From: Hermodice carunculata
Lineage: Eukaryota; Annelida; Polychaeta; Eunicida; Amphinomidae
Direction of reading: 5' to 3'
Assembly (NCBI GenBank): GCA_964020975.1
Contig: OZ026630.1
Span: 66,667,977 to 66,731,976 of the forward strand
Length of the DNA: 64,000 nucleotides
In this document: in pieces, positions 10,392-21,849 of the stretch
Numbering within the stretch: position 1 is the stretch's first letter
How the letters are laid out: every line of letters starts with the position of its first letter
Program-made: the position numbers and the translations under genes
Notes under the pieces: generated by a model
What the model was told of the DNA's origin: nothing
Databases searched by the model: none
Seen by the model: only the letters and a program-made list of their open reading frames with translations

Positions 10392-12987
10392 TTTTTTATT
10401 CTATTTACTCATATCTGTATACTTTATGTAGGTAGCTTGTTAGACTTGTCTGTACAGTTTACTTAGTTAGCTTGTCATAATTTTGTTGTTATTTTTTCAG
10501 TGAGTTTCATTTCTCTTTCCAGCTATAGAGTATTGTATCGCTGTTTTGTGTGTTTTCTCCTATGTTCACATTTATGCTTATTTCGATGTGTTTATTTGTA
10601 CTTTTATTTCCTCATCCTTGGGTTTCGAAAAAATATTATTATGTGCGTGGGTATTAGTGATTAAAGTGCCAGTTTTTTTCCACGCCTGGCTTGAATTGCT
10701 TAGTTAAAGGTGACACGCAGTATACATGTATGATTGCTTAGCTATTTATGTTTGGTGCATGTTGGACCCCATAAATATTCAATATCTCAAGCTCTCTGTC
10801 ATATACAACAATGGCAAAGAATACATGTATTCATATATGCAGATGATTACCGTATCATTCAAGATACTTGCTCACAATGCTTAAAAGACTTACAGTTGAC
10901 TGTTCTATGTCAAGTGCTGGGGTTTGCAATTACCTACAATTAGATTGTGCGTCCAACACATTAGCTCGCTTACACTAGTATGATGTTTATTAAGAAACAG
11001 CATGCATGATTATGACTATGAAGATACCATGTGAAAAATCGGATGAGCTAAATTTTGCATTTACATCAGAAACAAACGTTAGCAATTCAGAGGATAGCTT
11101 CATTTACTTCATTTATGAAACAGTGAAAGTGTGAGAAGGCCAACCAGGCCCAATCCGGCGTGGCACGGGACATCATATCCATTGATTGTTAGATGATGGA
11201 CTGTTCGAGGTTGGCAATGTGGCTCTGGATTAGGTTAACATCGAGGTTGCTTGTGTATTTGTGGAGGGCGAGGTTGAAGTTGAATTTCATTTATGGATGT
11301 ATGGAGATGAGTGTGTTGACTGGCTACCCGGACACCCGCCCGCAAAAGTCATTATTTTCGAATACCCGGGTTATAAACTTGTATCCGGATACCGTGCAAC
11401 TTTATATCCTAATAATGCCAGATACGTTACAGCATTTTTAGTTTCGGGCACTTCTACTCCGTTACGCATCCAGCCACATACACACCATTTCTACTTAGTG
11501 GCTTCGTTCCTTGCACACTGTGAAAACGTGCTAACATAGCTCATTCACTGGACCACTGGCGCCATAAAGGTGAACATGAACAAGGCATCGCCACTTAAGT
11601 TATCCCAAGCATACTTCAACTTTAGTATGGAAATATTTCTCGGTGGTTGAAACACAAACATTAAATATTAATTTCATTCAAATGTTGACTATACTGGATA
11701 TGGAGCTATTACAAACTTAAGCCAACATGCAGTTTTCCAGAAATTACCTGATTCATAAATGATTATTGTTTAAAATCTGAGTATTTTGTTCTTGGTAAAA
11801 TACGGTATCATCGTTGACGTCAAAAGGTGCAAAAGGTAAAAGGCCACCTTAAGCCATTTATTAGTTACCTGCAGCTGTCAATGTGCTGTTTTCGTATCAG
11901 GTTTTTGGAATAAAGTCACACCTCTTTGTAGCAGGTCTCTTTATGCCAATACGGATGACTTATAATGTCCCAGTTAGTTTCTACTTCAGTTATACACTGG
12001 CAGGTGGTAAAACAAAGGTATGCTCTCCAGCTAGAAAGGGTACATACTGGTTCAGGGGTAAGTCAAATTGTTCTTATCTGAACTTGTACTATATAAATAT
12101 AGTAATTTTGCTTGGTTTGGCAGACATTCTTTATTCTATTAAAGCTCTGCATTGATAAGCAAAGTTTCACTTATTTAGCTAATTCATCGTTTGACACGTT
12201 CATATTTATTCATTATTGTGTGGGTTGTCTTTGCCTAATATTAAGCTTAGAAAAGGAGCCGCTATTCAGAGAGACATGTACATGTACAGGCTTCAAAACA
12301 TGTTTTGTGTAGTTACCGACTGAAGACCCTTTAATTTATTTGGAACAGAAGAACGTGTGTAATATGGACAATAGTACTTCCATATTTATACAGGTTAGAC
12401 AGTGACATGTTAGCTTATGGTGAGTAAAGAGTTCGGACTGTGAAATAGGGTAATGACTACCAGGACGTGGTTCTGGACAAAAAGACACAAATGCAATTCT
12501 GTTTCAGTCATTTAGAAGGACATTAGGCACATTAGATATAATTCACCAAGTTTCTGCATATGAAGTGTTACATGATATATTTGTAGCTGGGGTAATGATG
12601 CCGTTACCATCTTGCGTTTGAGTGGAGCTCTTGCCATCGCCCCCCCCCCCCACCACCACCACCACCACCACATACACACCAACGCCGCGACAACTGTGAC
12701 CAGTGTAGAATAAAGTCAATCAGGTCACAATTGTTGCCTTTAAGGTTTCGTAGGTTCATCTATGTATTTCCTATATATCATAAAACATTTTAAACATAAA
12801 ATTTCCCCAGCGTTTCAGGTTAGGGTCAAATTTATGAATCACCTTCCCTAAAGTTTTGATCATCGTTGGATGAAAAGTTGTAACTTTCAAGTCCGTAGCT
12901 TATAAAACCTTGACAGAACGATGACAGTACTTAATTTAACGATCGCATACGCTGTCATCAATTGCACAAAGACTGTACTAAACCAAC
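10392..12987. other. Remainder of the 8.4-kb host intron
   Basis: No coding exon was recognised on either strand. Short open frames at 11,193-11,539 and 11,883-12,312 have no domain I know. A C-run plus (CCA)n tract lies at 12,640-12,671. Confidence 0.5.
12640..12671. repeat. C-run and (CCA)n tract
   Basis: Twelve C followed by about seven CCA units, the same compound form as at 3,058-3,097. Confidence 0.9.
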
Positions 12988-13085
12988 CTTGAAGCGAATA
13001 ACAGAATTTCTGCAGCATATCCTCGAAGAGAGCCGTTCTCGTTCTAGAGTTGCCAGATATACAGTCGCCAATCCTCGTTTGGTTC
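12988..13085 (-). CDS. Exon X2 of the 10-Cys module, copy 2
   Basis: This 98-bp exon follows attatgtttgcaaag and ends before GTTGGT, entering at phase 2 and leaving at phase 1. The 32 codons begin NQTRIGDCISGNS (with an NQT sequon) and end QKFCYSLQ; the two cysteines are 19 residues apart. The stretch 'CRN-x5-(D/E)-CIS' is shared with copy 1, as is the closing aromatic-Cys pair. The donor is weaker than the others (AAG|GTTGGT), but the exon border is fixed by phase and by alignment to the paralogous exon. Confidence 0.8.
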
Positions 13086-14828
13086 CTTTGCAAACATAAT
13101 CAGATGTTCAACCATCAATACGAATTGCCATGTGTTATTATACGTTGGCGAAATGCAATTGTCAATCAAGTGCATCAAATTCAATATATTGATATGAGTA
13201 AATACAAGACATATATTAAACTTCAATAATGATAATATTTTCTGCAGCGTGTGTGTCATTTATGAGTATGGGTAATGCTTTTTCTGAACTATTTGATAAA
13301 AAATACTTCATTGGGTATGTTGTGCTGTGGGCTGTGTTCCCCGACTCAGTTATAATGGAGGTAGAGTGTGTTGATAATGTTCCATGTTCATAAATATCAC
13401 AAAAACGATGTAGGCATACTTTTTCCTTTTTTATATGTAAATTCAGCTGACTGACAAGTAAGGAGAACCTAAAAGTGAAAGGCTTATCTTGTCTCCCTTA
13501 TCGTTCACACGACACAACTGATAAAATTTGGGTTTAAATGGTTTGGCCACTATATTTTGGAAAAACTAAAATTTGTGGTTAATGAAGAATATTTCAAAGC
13601 TTGAGAGGACGGGTTTAAAACCACCATTGCTCTTCATGGGTGACTGCCTGTCTCGAGTCAGGAGTGAAATTAGTTTCTTCAAGTTGGCATTGCAAGATGA
13701 ATGTTGGATGTTTTGGTGACTTTTCAATCTTTTTGCTGCATTTTGTGGTTGAAATTTATGAGTATTGGTAATTTTTTCTGAACTATTTGTATCCATTATC
13801 AGGATTACTACATAAACGGTTTTGTATAATCACATATTAGCAGCAACAAAAAACCATTATGCATAAATATAATTAATTATATCACCACGGTTATGTATGC
13901 AATGCAGAATTTGAAAATCAATCCTGGGGCAGCAATGTGGGATTTTAGCTTCTTAATTCCACTATAAAACTGAGGAAGCCTATGTGTGTCTGGCATGTGC
14001 CCACATAATTTATAAACAAAGCGAAATGTGTCTCATCTATTTTTTTTAAATCACAAATAATCAATATTTTCAAATTACCAAACATTAAACGTAAAACAAC
14101 TGCTACCTGCACTTTTTAATACTGCTCCCAATGCCCTCATGTCCAATTTTTGGCACTATGATTGACAAAATAAAACCAGCCAAAACATTGGACTGCAAAA
14201 ATACATAACATGGGCTTTGATACATCCAAACTAAATGTTTGGCTAATGTGAAACCCGTATTAGGGGCGTAAACATGAAAAACGGGGAAATGCATAACGGT
14301 ACCATTAAATAATGCCATGGGCCCTTAATAAAAAATTAGCAGTTTGCATTTTTTTATGCAAATTGTGCAAAACACTGTAGTGCCATTAAATAGAAAATCA
14401 GTAGATATCAAGCCACTGTAAATAACAGATATGTTGACATAAAATCTAAGTGGCACTTCTGAAGATTGAAGTGAATATAACAAATATACACTAAAACCAT
14501 TAAGACAAACTGACATAAATTGTCACCACAATTGAGGTCATGAGTACCTACAGGTGTCTTTGTGTGCTTTCTGAACGTGTCCTGTACAAGCTAAGGGTCA
14601 TTTGACCTGTATTTAAAAGAAAAACCCTAAAGTTATAGTGGACAGATCAGCCGACAGAGACACGAATAACAGATGCAGTTGGCTCACCGGACATACCTGG
14701 AACCAGCTGACCAGTCATCTGATTTAACAAACCACAAGATGAATATTTTGGTAAAGACTGTGTAATTAAGCATAACTATGTCATCTGATAAAGTATGTTA
14801 AAGACTGGTATATGAAAAAAAAACTCAC
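13086..14828 (-). other. Intron of the host gene
   Basis: 1.74 kb between two module exons. A word of about 38 bp (tttatgagtat(g/t)ggtaat..ttttctgaactatttg) occurs at about 13,260 and again at about 13,757, so part of a dispersed repeat is present twice. Nothing else recognised. Confidence 0.6.
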
Positions 14829-14907
14829 CGGCACAAACTAGTTACAGATTTGCTTAGGTCTGTAACATTTTTCCCGGTGCAATTCTGTAGGTGGTTTTCG
14901 TCTAATA
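14829..14907 (-). CDS. Exon X1 of the 10-Cys module, copy 2
   Basis: This 79-bp exon lies between atttctcttttacag and GTGAGT, entering at phase 1 and leaving at phase 2. It encodes LDENHLQNC, a 15-residue stretch and SLC. NCT and NVT are potential glycosylation sites. Two of the three frames contain stops; the open one is the frame required by phase 1. It aligns with 52,313-52,379: leucine first, cysteine at residue 9, closing cysteine followed by a split Arg codon. It is the first exon of the second module copy after the 22-kb intron. Confidence 0.8.
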
Positions 14908-15822
14908 CTGTAAAAGAGAAATACATTTCATGAACAGGGAATACAATTAATAACTCAGTAAAACTGCAAAGAATGTGGTACTTCCGTATTGTTTATGTTT
15001 GGGGTGTTTTTTTATTTGATTTCACAACCAGAGCCATGCCCAGGGGGCATGAATGTCTCGCCAGCATTCAGTAGCAATGTAATTGTAAGACCAAACATTA
15101 TAATGGTATTTAGTAGATGTTGAATGTATCAAGTAAATCTCAAAATATTTACTCAGAATATACCACTTTATTTTTTTTTAAAACAAAATGGCCAATAAAG
15201 TATATAACATCTTAATACAAATCAGAGCTTGACATGCCAGTTTCAAGCTTCGTAGTGATAGATGTCATGTAAAGCATTTAATACCCCTTGGCCAACATGA
15301 CTTCATATGTTCAGTTACCTAAGTTTGACCTTCAAAGGACACTTCAAGATAAATTTAAGAACACCAAAAATAAAGCATAGGTACTTTGCTATTCATGTTA
15401 AATAGTAACTAGGGACCTACAATCAACTATACCCAAGACACACAAGGAAAATAAGATTTGTCGAGTCAAAAGTAGGTCAAAGTCATCCACTTTCAAGAGA
15501 TTTCTGACGTTTTGTAAGATGCAAACCTAGTATAAATTTGGTGAACTTGGTTTGACTCTTGGCCATGAATAGCATTGTACATTCGAGGATGCAATGCATC
15601 TGACCTCCAAAGTAGGTCAAAAATACATCAAGGCCACCCACTTTCAATAGACTTCTAAAGCTTTCCTAAGAAGCAAAGGTGGTGTAAGTTTGGTAAACTT
15701 GGCTTGAATTCGTCAAAAGTTGCAGTGGTAACGCCACGTTTTGCATTTCACCCATGAAAATACATTTAGGTCGTTGAAATCAGTTGAGGTCATTCAATTT
15801 CAACAGGCTTCTGAAGCTTCTA

Positions 15823-16519
15823 AGTGTGACAGTGATGACCCTCATCTCTAGGGATGATTACAATGAATCATCCACCCAAGCATGAAAGCCTTTCCTAGTC
15901 TAGTTAGTGAAATAATGCCACTCAGAAGTTTTTCTCCAATGCTCAATCAAGCATAAAGTAATCAGTGAAGTGTGACAGTGATGACCCTCATCTCTAGGGA
16001 TGATTACAATAAGTCATCCACCCAAATATGAAAGGCCTATGTAGTCTAGTTAGTGAAATAATGCCACTCCGAAGTTTTTCTCCAATGCTCAATCAAGCAT
16101 GAAGTAATCAATGAAGTGTGACAGTGATGACCCTCATCTCTAGGGATGATTATATTAAATCATGTACCCAAATATGAAAGGCCTATGTAGTCTACTTACT
16201 GAAATAATGCCACTCCGAAGTTTTTCTCCAATGCTCAATCAAGCATGAAGTAATCAATGAAGTGTGACAGTGATGACCCTCGTCTCTAGGGATGATTACA
16301 TTAAATCATGTACCCAAATATGAAAGGCCTATGTAGTCTAGTTACTGAAATAATGCCACTCCGAAGTTTTTCTCCAATGCTCAATGAAGCATGAAGTAAT
16401 CAATGAAGTGTAACATTGATGGCCCACATCTCTAGTGATGATTACAATCAATCATCCCTCCAAGTATGATAGCCCTATCTGATCTAGTTAGTGAAATAAT
16501 GCCACTCCGAAGTTTTTGG
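15823..16519. repeat. 146-bp minisatellite, about 4.8 copies
   Basis: The word agtgtgacagtgatgaccct starts at 15,823, 15,969, 16,115 and 16,261, and a diverged form (agtgtaacattgatggccc) starts at 16,407. The period is exactly 146 bp each time, and the last copy is cut short at 16,519. Units differ by only a few substitutions, so the array is recent or homogenised. Confidence 0.95.
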
Positions 16520-16570
16520 TTGACGGACGGACGGACGGACTGACGGACGGACGGACGGACAGACGGACGT
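16520..16570. repeat. (GGAC)n microsatellite
   Basis: About eleven ggac/gaca units with two interruptions, ending in the small palindrome ggacgtccgg. Confidence 0.9.
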
Positions 16571-16618
16571 CCGGAAAGTGACAGCTTAGTCTCGCAAACA
16601 GCTAACGCTGGCGAGACA

Positions 16619-19600
16619 ATAAGTAGATCAATATGTTCGTAGCCTTACCTAATTAATCAAGTGTAGCCTACAAAAATGTTAACATCATCGTATAGATGAT
16701 GTTACCATATAGATAATTCACAGTGCACCTGTGGGATCCATACACATTTGTATTTTTTATGAGAGAACCGTTGATCTTTTTAGGAACCAATTGCTTCTAA
16801 GCAATAATGAAATGATCCAAAATCGTCTGTCTTGAAGTTTTAATCAGTGAAATAATCTATGATCCTCGAGTTCAACTACCATGTAGTGTATATAGCGTTG
16901 AGCACAGCAAATGTGTTTAACTACAACCTTACTAATAAATACGGTGTTTTTAACATTGAGCAAAATAATATCAAATTTGAACATACTGGTTCAAATACGT
17001 TCAATGGGATCTAGTACAGGTCATCCCATAATATATTTTTCTCCACATTAACGTATTATAAGGAAGGTATTGAAAACAAGACGGCTATAACAGTCACGTG
17101 TGTACCTGATCTTTGATGCAAAAGCTGAGGTAGCCCTGCGATAATATAGAAGTCCCCATTTCCCAATGTAAAATCACTGTTGGTAACATCAATTTTCATT
17201 CATACTTACACACAATCATTTTCTATCACAAATTAATAAAAAATTGTTAAAAGCTCTAAACATCACTGGAGCATGACCATTTGAAGAAGCTTCGTTAAAC
17301 CTGCCCAAGGCATATCCTCACGAAATGGAAGTGGCTCTGTTACACAGTTTTATAGATGGCAAACATTTTTTATAAATAATGACTCCAATCCCCAATGACT
17401 TGCATAGTATTCAATCTTAACATATGAATTCACGAAAACGTACACGAATTGAAAAAGTCGTCAAAAGCTACATATAAGGCTTGAATATCCATCAAGCAAT
17501 ACATTATTCATCAAATATCTATAGAGAATAAGATGTCATATTGACAACATGAAAATAATGACTGTCATGAAAAACAGAAGTGGACAACATTTTCAACAAT
17601 TTAAGAGAAGGTGCACTGAAAATTAGAGCAAACATGAGCTATCTAAACCCTTGTAGTCATCAAACAAGGTAGGTTGAAATCGAAAGGTTTAGGTAGACAT
17701 ACAAACAACTTTATTATATTCTTACAGGAAAACATCTCTCCTGACTTGAGACAGGTACAACAAAAAGTTAGTAGTTTAACTCGATTTGGTGCTAGCAACT
17801 GTCAACCTTAAGTAATATCTTGCTTCATACACTCATTGTAGACAATGTCGGTTACAAATGTTAGGTTTTTTACATATTCACTACACCATTTATATAACAT
17901 CTCCAATGCACTGGATATCTATAAAATAAATTTTCATTTTTACCCAGGAACCTCGGAAACGATCATTTTAATTTCATTTTTGAATATCCTTGTTTGACAA
18001 GTTTTGGAAATAGCAGCCCATGCTGCGTGTTGGGATTGGCTATACCCGGCATCAGTCACTGTCATGAGCAGCCAATCACCAGGTTCAAATGCCTGCATGT
18101 TGGATGCTAACCTTCCTTGGTTGCGGAGGGATACCCGCCTCCAAAGTCAGCAGTTGCCTGACCCGATATTTCGCAGAGCCCGAACAGGGCTGCTCATCTC
18201 AGGAACACTGTTTGGTGGAAAGATGGTTTCAGTCATTCGCACAGCGCAAGGCCTTCAAGCCCCTGCGCTGAACAGACCCACTCTAAGGCATTGGTCAACT
18301 CTGTTTGGTTACTTTTTTCCTTGGCCGCCTCGGCCCCGAAGTGTGGTTAGGCTCAAACCATGCCCGCTCACCCCCTTGCCTCATGCTCTCTCGAGGTCAC
18401 AATTAACAACACGCTGGAAGTAGGCCGTCTCAAGATCCCCCCCCCCCCCCGCACAAACAAATACACACACAACACAGCAGCAGACTCTGCGCAAGGTAGG
18501 TTTTTAATATGGTACCCCAGCATCGTCTTTTCGGGCAAATTGGAAACCAACCTTTTTATGGGCGCTATAGTGGATTACAGCCTGCAAACTTTCATTTATG
18601 CACACATCCTCATAATGCATGTGTATTTGCTTTCAGACTACATCATATCGTCACAGCATTTAAGGATGAATATCACAAGCAGCCGTCTAAATAATCTTTC
18701 TCTCAATCGATCGATCAATCTTTTAACACATTTTTGCTAAAATTGTAATATTTCTCAGGCACCAAGCTCAATGAGTTGCCTTCTCTAACAGCCATCATAA
18801 CTGTTTTAAGGTAGATTTTGTATATTTTTTATGAAGGCACACAATTTGAATTCAATCATTGCAATACTCAACAGCACCCGCCTCCATTCCCTGATTCTAT
18901 ATTTCATCTGTTGTCTGATCTTAAGACACACTTTGTATTGCCCCTACTGTGTATGTGTGGTGAATGCATTTGGCATAGACCTCGAATCAAAACAAATTAA
19001 ATATGTTTCCAGACTTTTATGGATAAGAGCGAGCAATGTCACAATCCTGTAGTCTACTAGCTGAAATCTTGTGAATATTGTTGAAAGGGTAGACTTATTC
19101 ACAAGTAAATGATTTCTAAGCCATAATTCTATAATTAAAGCACACATCGGGCAAATAGTTCTGAGTCCAAGAAATGTGCGTTCCTGCAGTTTTGTAATTA
19201 GCAGTGACTTCGCCATATCTTTAGATTTTTGCCCAAGCCTATTGATTCTTGATGCATTAGCGTGAACGCCGTTGTAGGGAAGTAGAACCGATGCATGACG
19301 CCAAGAACAAAATAAAATAGAAAAAGGGGAAAATCAGCAACTTTCTTTTCAATTTTTACATCAATGAACAGAAAAGCATGCAACATATGTCAATCATATT
19401 CGCAAACTGAAAGGACTTGTAGTTCAGGAATCATCAAAAATACAAGTGGTTTCAAACAGATCTCTTGGGACCAAAATGGAAAGAATGAGAAAAAAAATTC
19501 AAGCTTGTTTAAAAATATGAGCCAGTCAAGTGTCACTGCTTTATCATACACTGGGTATACACACCCAACCAATATCCATGCTCAGAGCTGAATAATTCAA

Positions 19601-20354
19601 CTTGAGGGATTTGTTCCAACAAATTAGAAATATTACAAATGCCCCCATCAGGAAAGTCTGTCACTTTATCAGGTGCCCACATTTGAATCAAGTTTAGAAG
19701 CTCACAATTGTTGATTAGACACATGGTGTATTTGGTCTATTTGTCCATACTGCACCAGCACGCATCAAAGAACATATCTCTGGATGGTTTCTTTGTCCAT
19801 ATTGTACCGGCAGGTATCATAGAACATATCTCTGGACATCAGTACAAATAATAGTGTCCCTTTAATTCAAAGGTTCTTATTGCCTATGAAGCCTATCACG
19901 CTGTGACACGCACCTAGAGTGGAAAATAAGTTAGTTGCTGTTGTTTCTGATCTAGTGTGGTTCCTTATAATGCATTTTTGTGATCTGGTCCTGATGCAAT
20001 GCATTGATACACGAACAAAATATGTTTAAAAGAACGAACGAATGGTGATAAACCAAAGCAGATCGCATACCCCCTGCTGACAAATAACACTACAATACAT
20101 ATAAAAAAAATGATAGATAAAGGTAACAACAGAAACATAATTTCACAACTTCATCAACTTTTACAGTCTGTGGGTGATTGTAGGAGTAACTTCAAAGCTA
20201 TCAGCCCGATGCTTCTATTGTTTCTCCATGTTTTCTTTCCAATAATTGCAGTTATATCATTGCTTATTGTCTTTTGTCTTTGAAACTATTGGCGGTATAT
20301 GAACCTGGGCATTTGATGAGTTCTCTTCACTTTTACAAGAGGACTGTGACTGTC
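16619..20354. other. Part of the 22-kb host intron; mostly unrecognised
   Basis: 17,215-17,340 is a short diverged copy of the dispersed family described at 30.6 kb (aaaaattgttaaa, ctggagcatgaccatttga). 18,004-18,440 is GC-rich with a 139-codon open frame but no domain I know, ending in a C-run. Nothing else is supported on either strand. Confidence 0.5.
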
Positions 20355-20805
20355 CTCTGCTCGGCTGACCTTACATGTACAGACTGAAGTGGTCCTGTGG
20401 GCTATGATATTAAGGTCACCTCTGTTTCAGACCATAATCATGGTGGCTAACATGTACACATCCCCTCGCCGATCGTAAATAAATCCAAGAAAAATCGCAG
20501 CACTACCTGTTGAACAAATTAAGGTCCAGGGGTCACCAAAAGTGCCCCTATGCAATTCAAAGCAATTGGCTGGGCGGTTTCAAGGAAGAAGATTGTTTAA
20601 CATTTTAACAAATTCAACAAAATGCGTTAAAACTGCAAAATTCACTGAAACTTTGAACACGCCTTGAAGAGATCCACCGAAAGTACATCCCCACCAAGTT
20701 TCAAGTGAATCTGCTTGATGGTTTTGGAGAAGTCGAAATTGTGAATTACCATTGCAATCCTCATTCACTTACATACCAACATTAAATTGACATATCTTTT
20801 TAGGG
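20355..20805 (+). repeat. Dispersed GCTCAGCTGAC-ended family, copy
   Basis: It begins near GCTCGGCTGACCTTACATG (20,359). From about 20,495 it carries the modules typical of the family: gttgaacaaattaaggtcc, caaagcaattggctgggcgg, ccaccaagtttcaagtgaat, and ggttttggagaagtcgaaa. Full-length structure is described for the copy at 30.6 kb. No coding capacity. Confidence 0.7.
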
Positions 20806-21849
20806 GTTATACCCATTTCATCCTAACCAATGCATCCTCCTATGTTAACCATGTCCATGGAAGGCAGTATCATTATTTCCCGCACTTAAGACGTATTTTT
20901 AAGCAAAGTTTATTTTCATAGCGAGCATCAGCAAGATCCTATGGTTTGTGTGGGCGTGTACAAAAAAAAAGATGAGGGTTGTATTTCTCAAATATACCTT
21001 GAGGCTAGAACTTGAAGAAGGACTCATACCATAACACAAAAGTAGTATTAAGGTGCATTTCGGCATCTAAACTACATAATTCCATTTTCTGGTATCCAAT
21101 TGATGTTTTGGCCTGATTTGGTGAATTAGATCAAAGTTTTGGTGGTGTAATCTTCCATCAAAAGTGAGACAACAGACATAATTTCCTCGCTGGCTTTGGA
21201 ACTGCAATGATAGTCATGAGGACGTGCATAATATATGTGTGCGGTGTATTAGGTCGCACTTGATTATACCTTGCCACTTGTATTTGCAGCTCCAGCTTTG
21301 GTGTATTTCCAGTCTGATTAACAGTTTTTGGGTGTTGTACTTTGCCATTTTGATGTTTCAGTGGTAAGATGAATGTGTTAAGCTGCATTTGTGTGGAAAT
21401 TTGTGCAAGACAGCACAGGGGAATCCTGTGCATTGTGAACAGAAAGAACAAGTGCCTATTTCAATTTTGTGGATGGCCTCTTCAATTTATACCACATTCA
21501 AATATTCCTGTCAATGCATACCATATTTTCAGCTGTACTAAGCTATATTGGTCAATGAATACGACAGGAATGCAACTGTACTTCTGAGATTGTAGTTTTG
21601 AATCTCAGGTCTAGGGAAAAATTAACACATACAAATTTTTGTTTTATGATCATTTGTGGTATTTGCATCGTGTCGGTTTTTCTTATTGCACTTCTAATTG
21701 TGGTATTTCTGCTATGAGTTGTATGTAATTAAGGAAGTATATTTCAGGTGGAACTTCATTTTATGTTATTTTATTATTTTTTATTCCATTCCTCACCCAA
21801 GTGCAATTACAAAGCATACATCGTGATTTCGAATCGTGTCATGAAAATT
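20806..21849. other. No gene recognised
   Basis: AT-rich sequence upstream of the Gypsy remains. A long terminal repeat for that element may lie here, but I could not pair it with a copy on the other side. Confidence 0.4.

Larger units (their letters stand above)
15054..16618. mobile_element. Non-autonomous TIR element containing a 146-bp minisatellite
   Basis: The sequence TGTCTCGCCAGC begins at 15,054, and its exact reverse complement GCTGGCGAGACA ends at 16,618. The right end has an extra nested inverted copy (GTCTCGC ... GCGAGAC). Between them lie degenerate repeats (about 15,467-15,820, carrying aaagtaggtcaaa and cactttcaa(g/t)aga), the 146-bp array and a (GGAC)n tract. No coding sequence is visible and no clear target duplication was found, so the superfamily is unknown. 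Confidence 0.6.

Noticed and set aside
15823-16519. Regular direct repeats that could suggest a CRISPR array
   Set aside because: The repeats are contiguous 146-bp units without unique spacers, inside a eukaryotic TIR element.
18004-18440. 139-codon GC-rich frame as a host exon or retroelement gag
   Set aside because: No motif, no splice borders consistent with the host gene, and no resemblance to the DIRS or Gypsy parts in this window.
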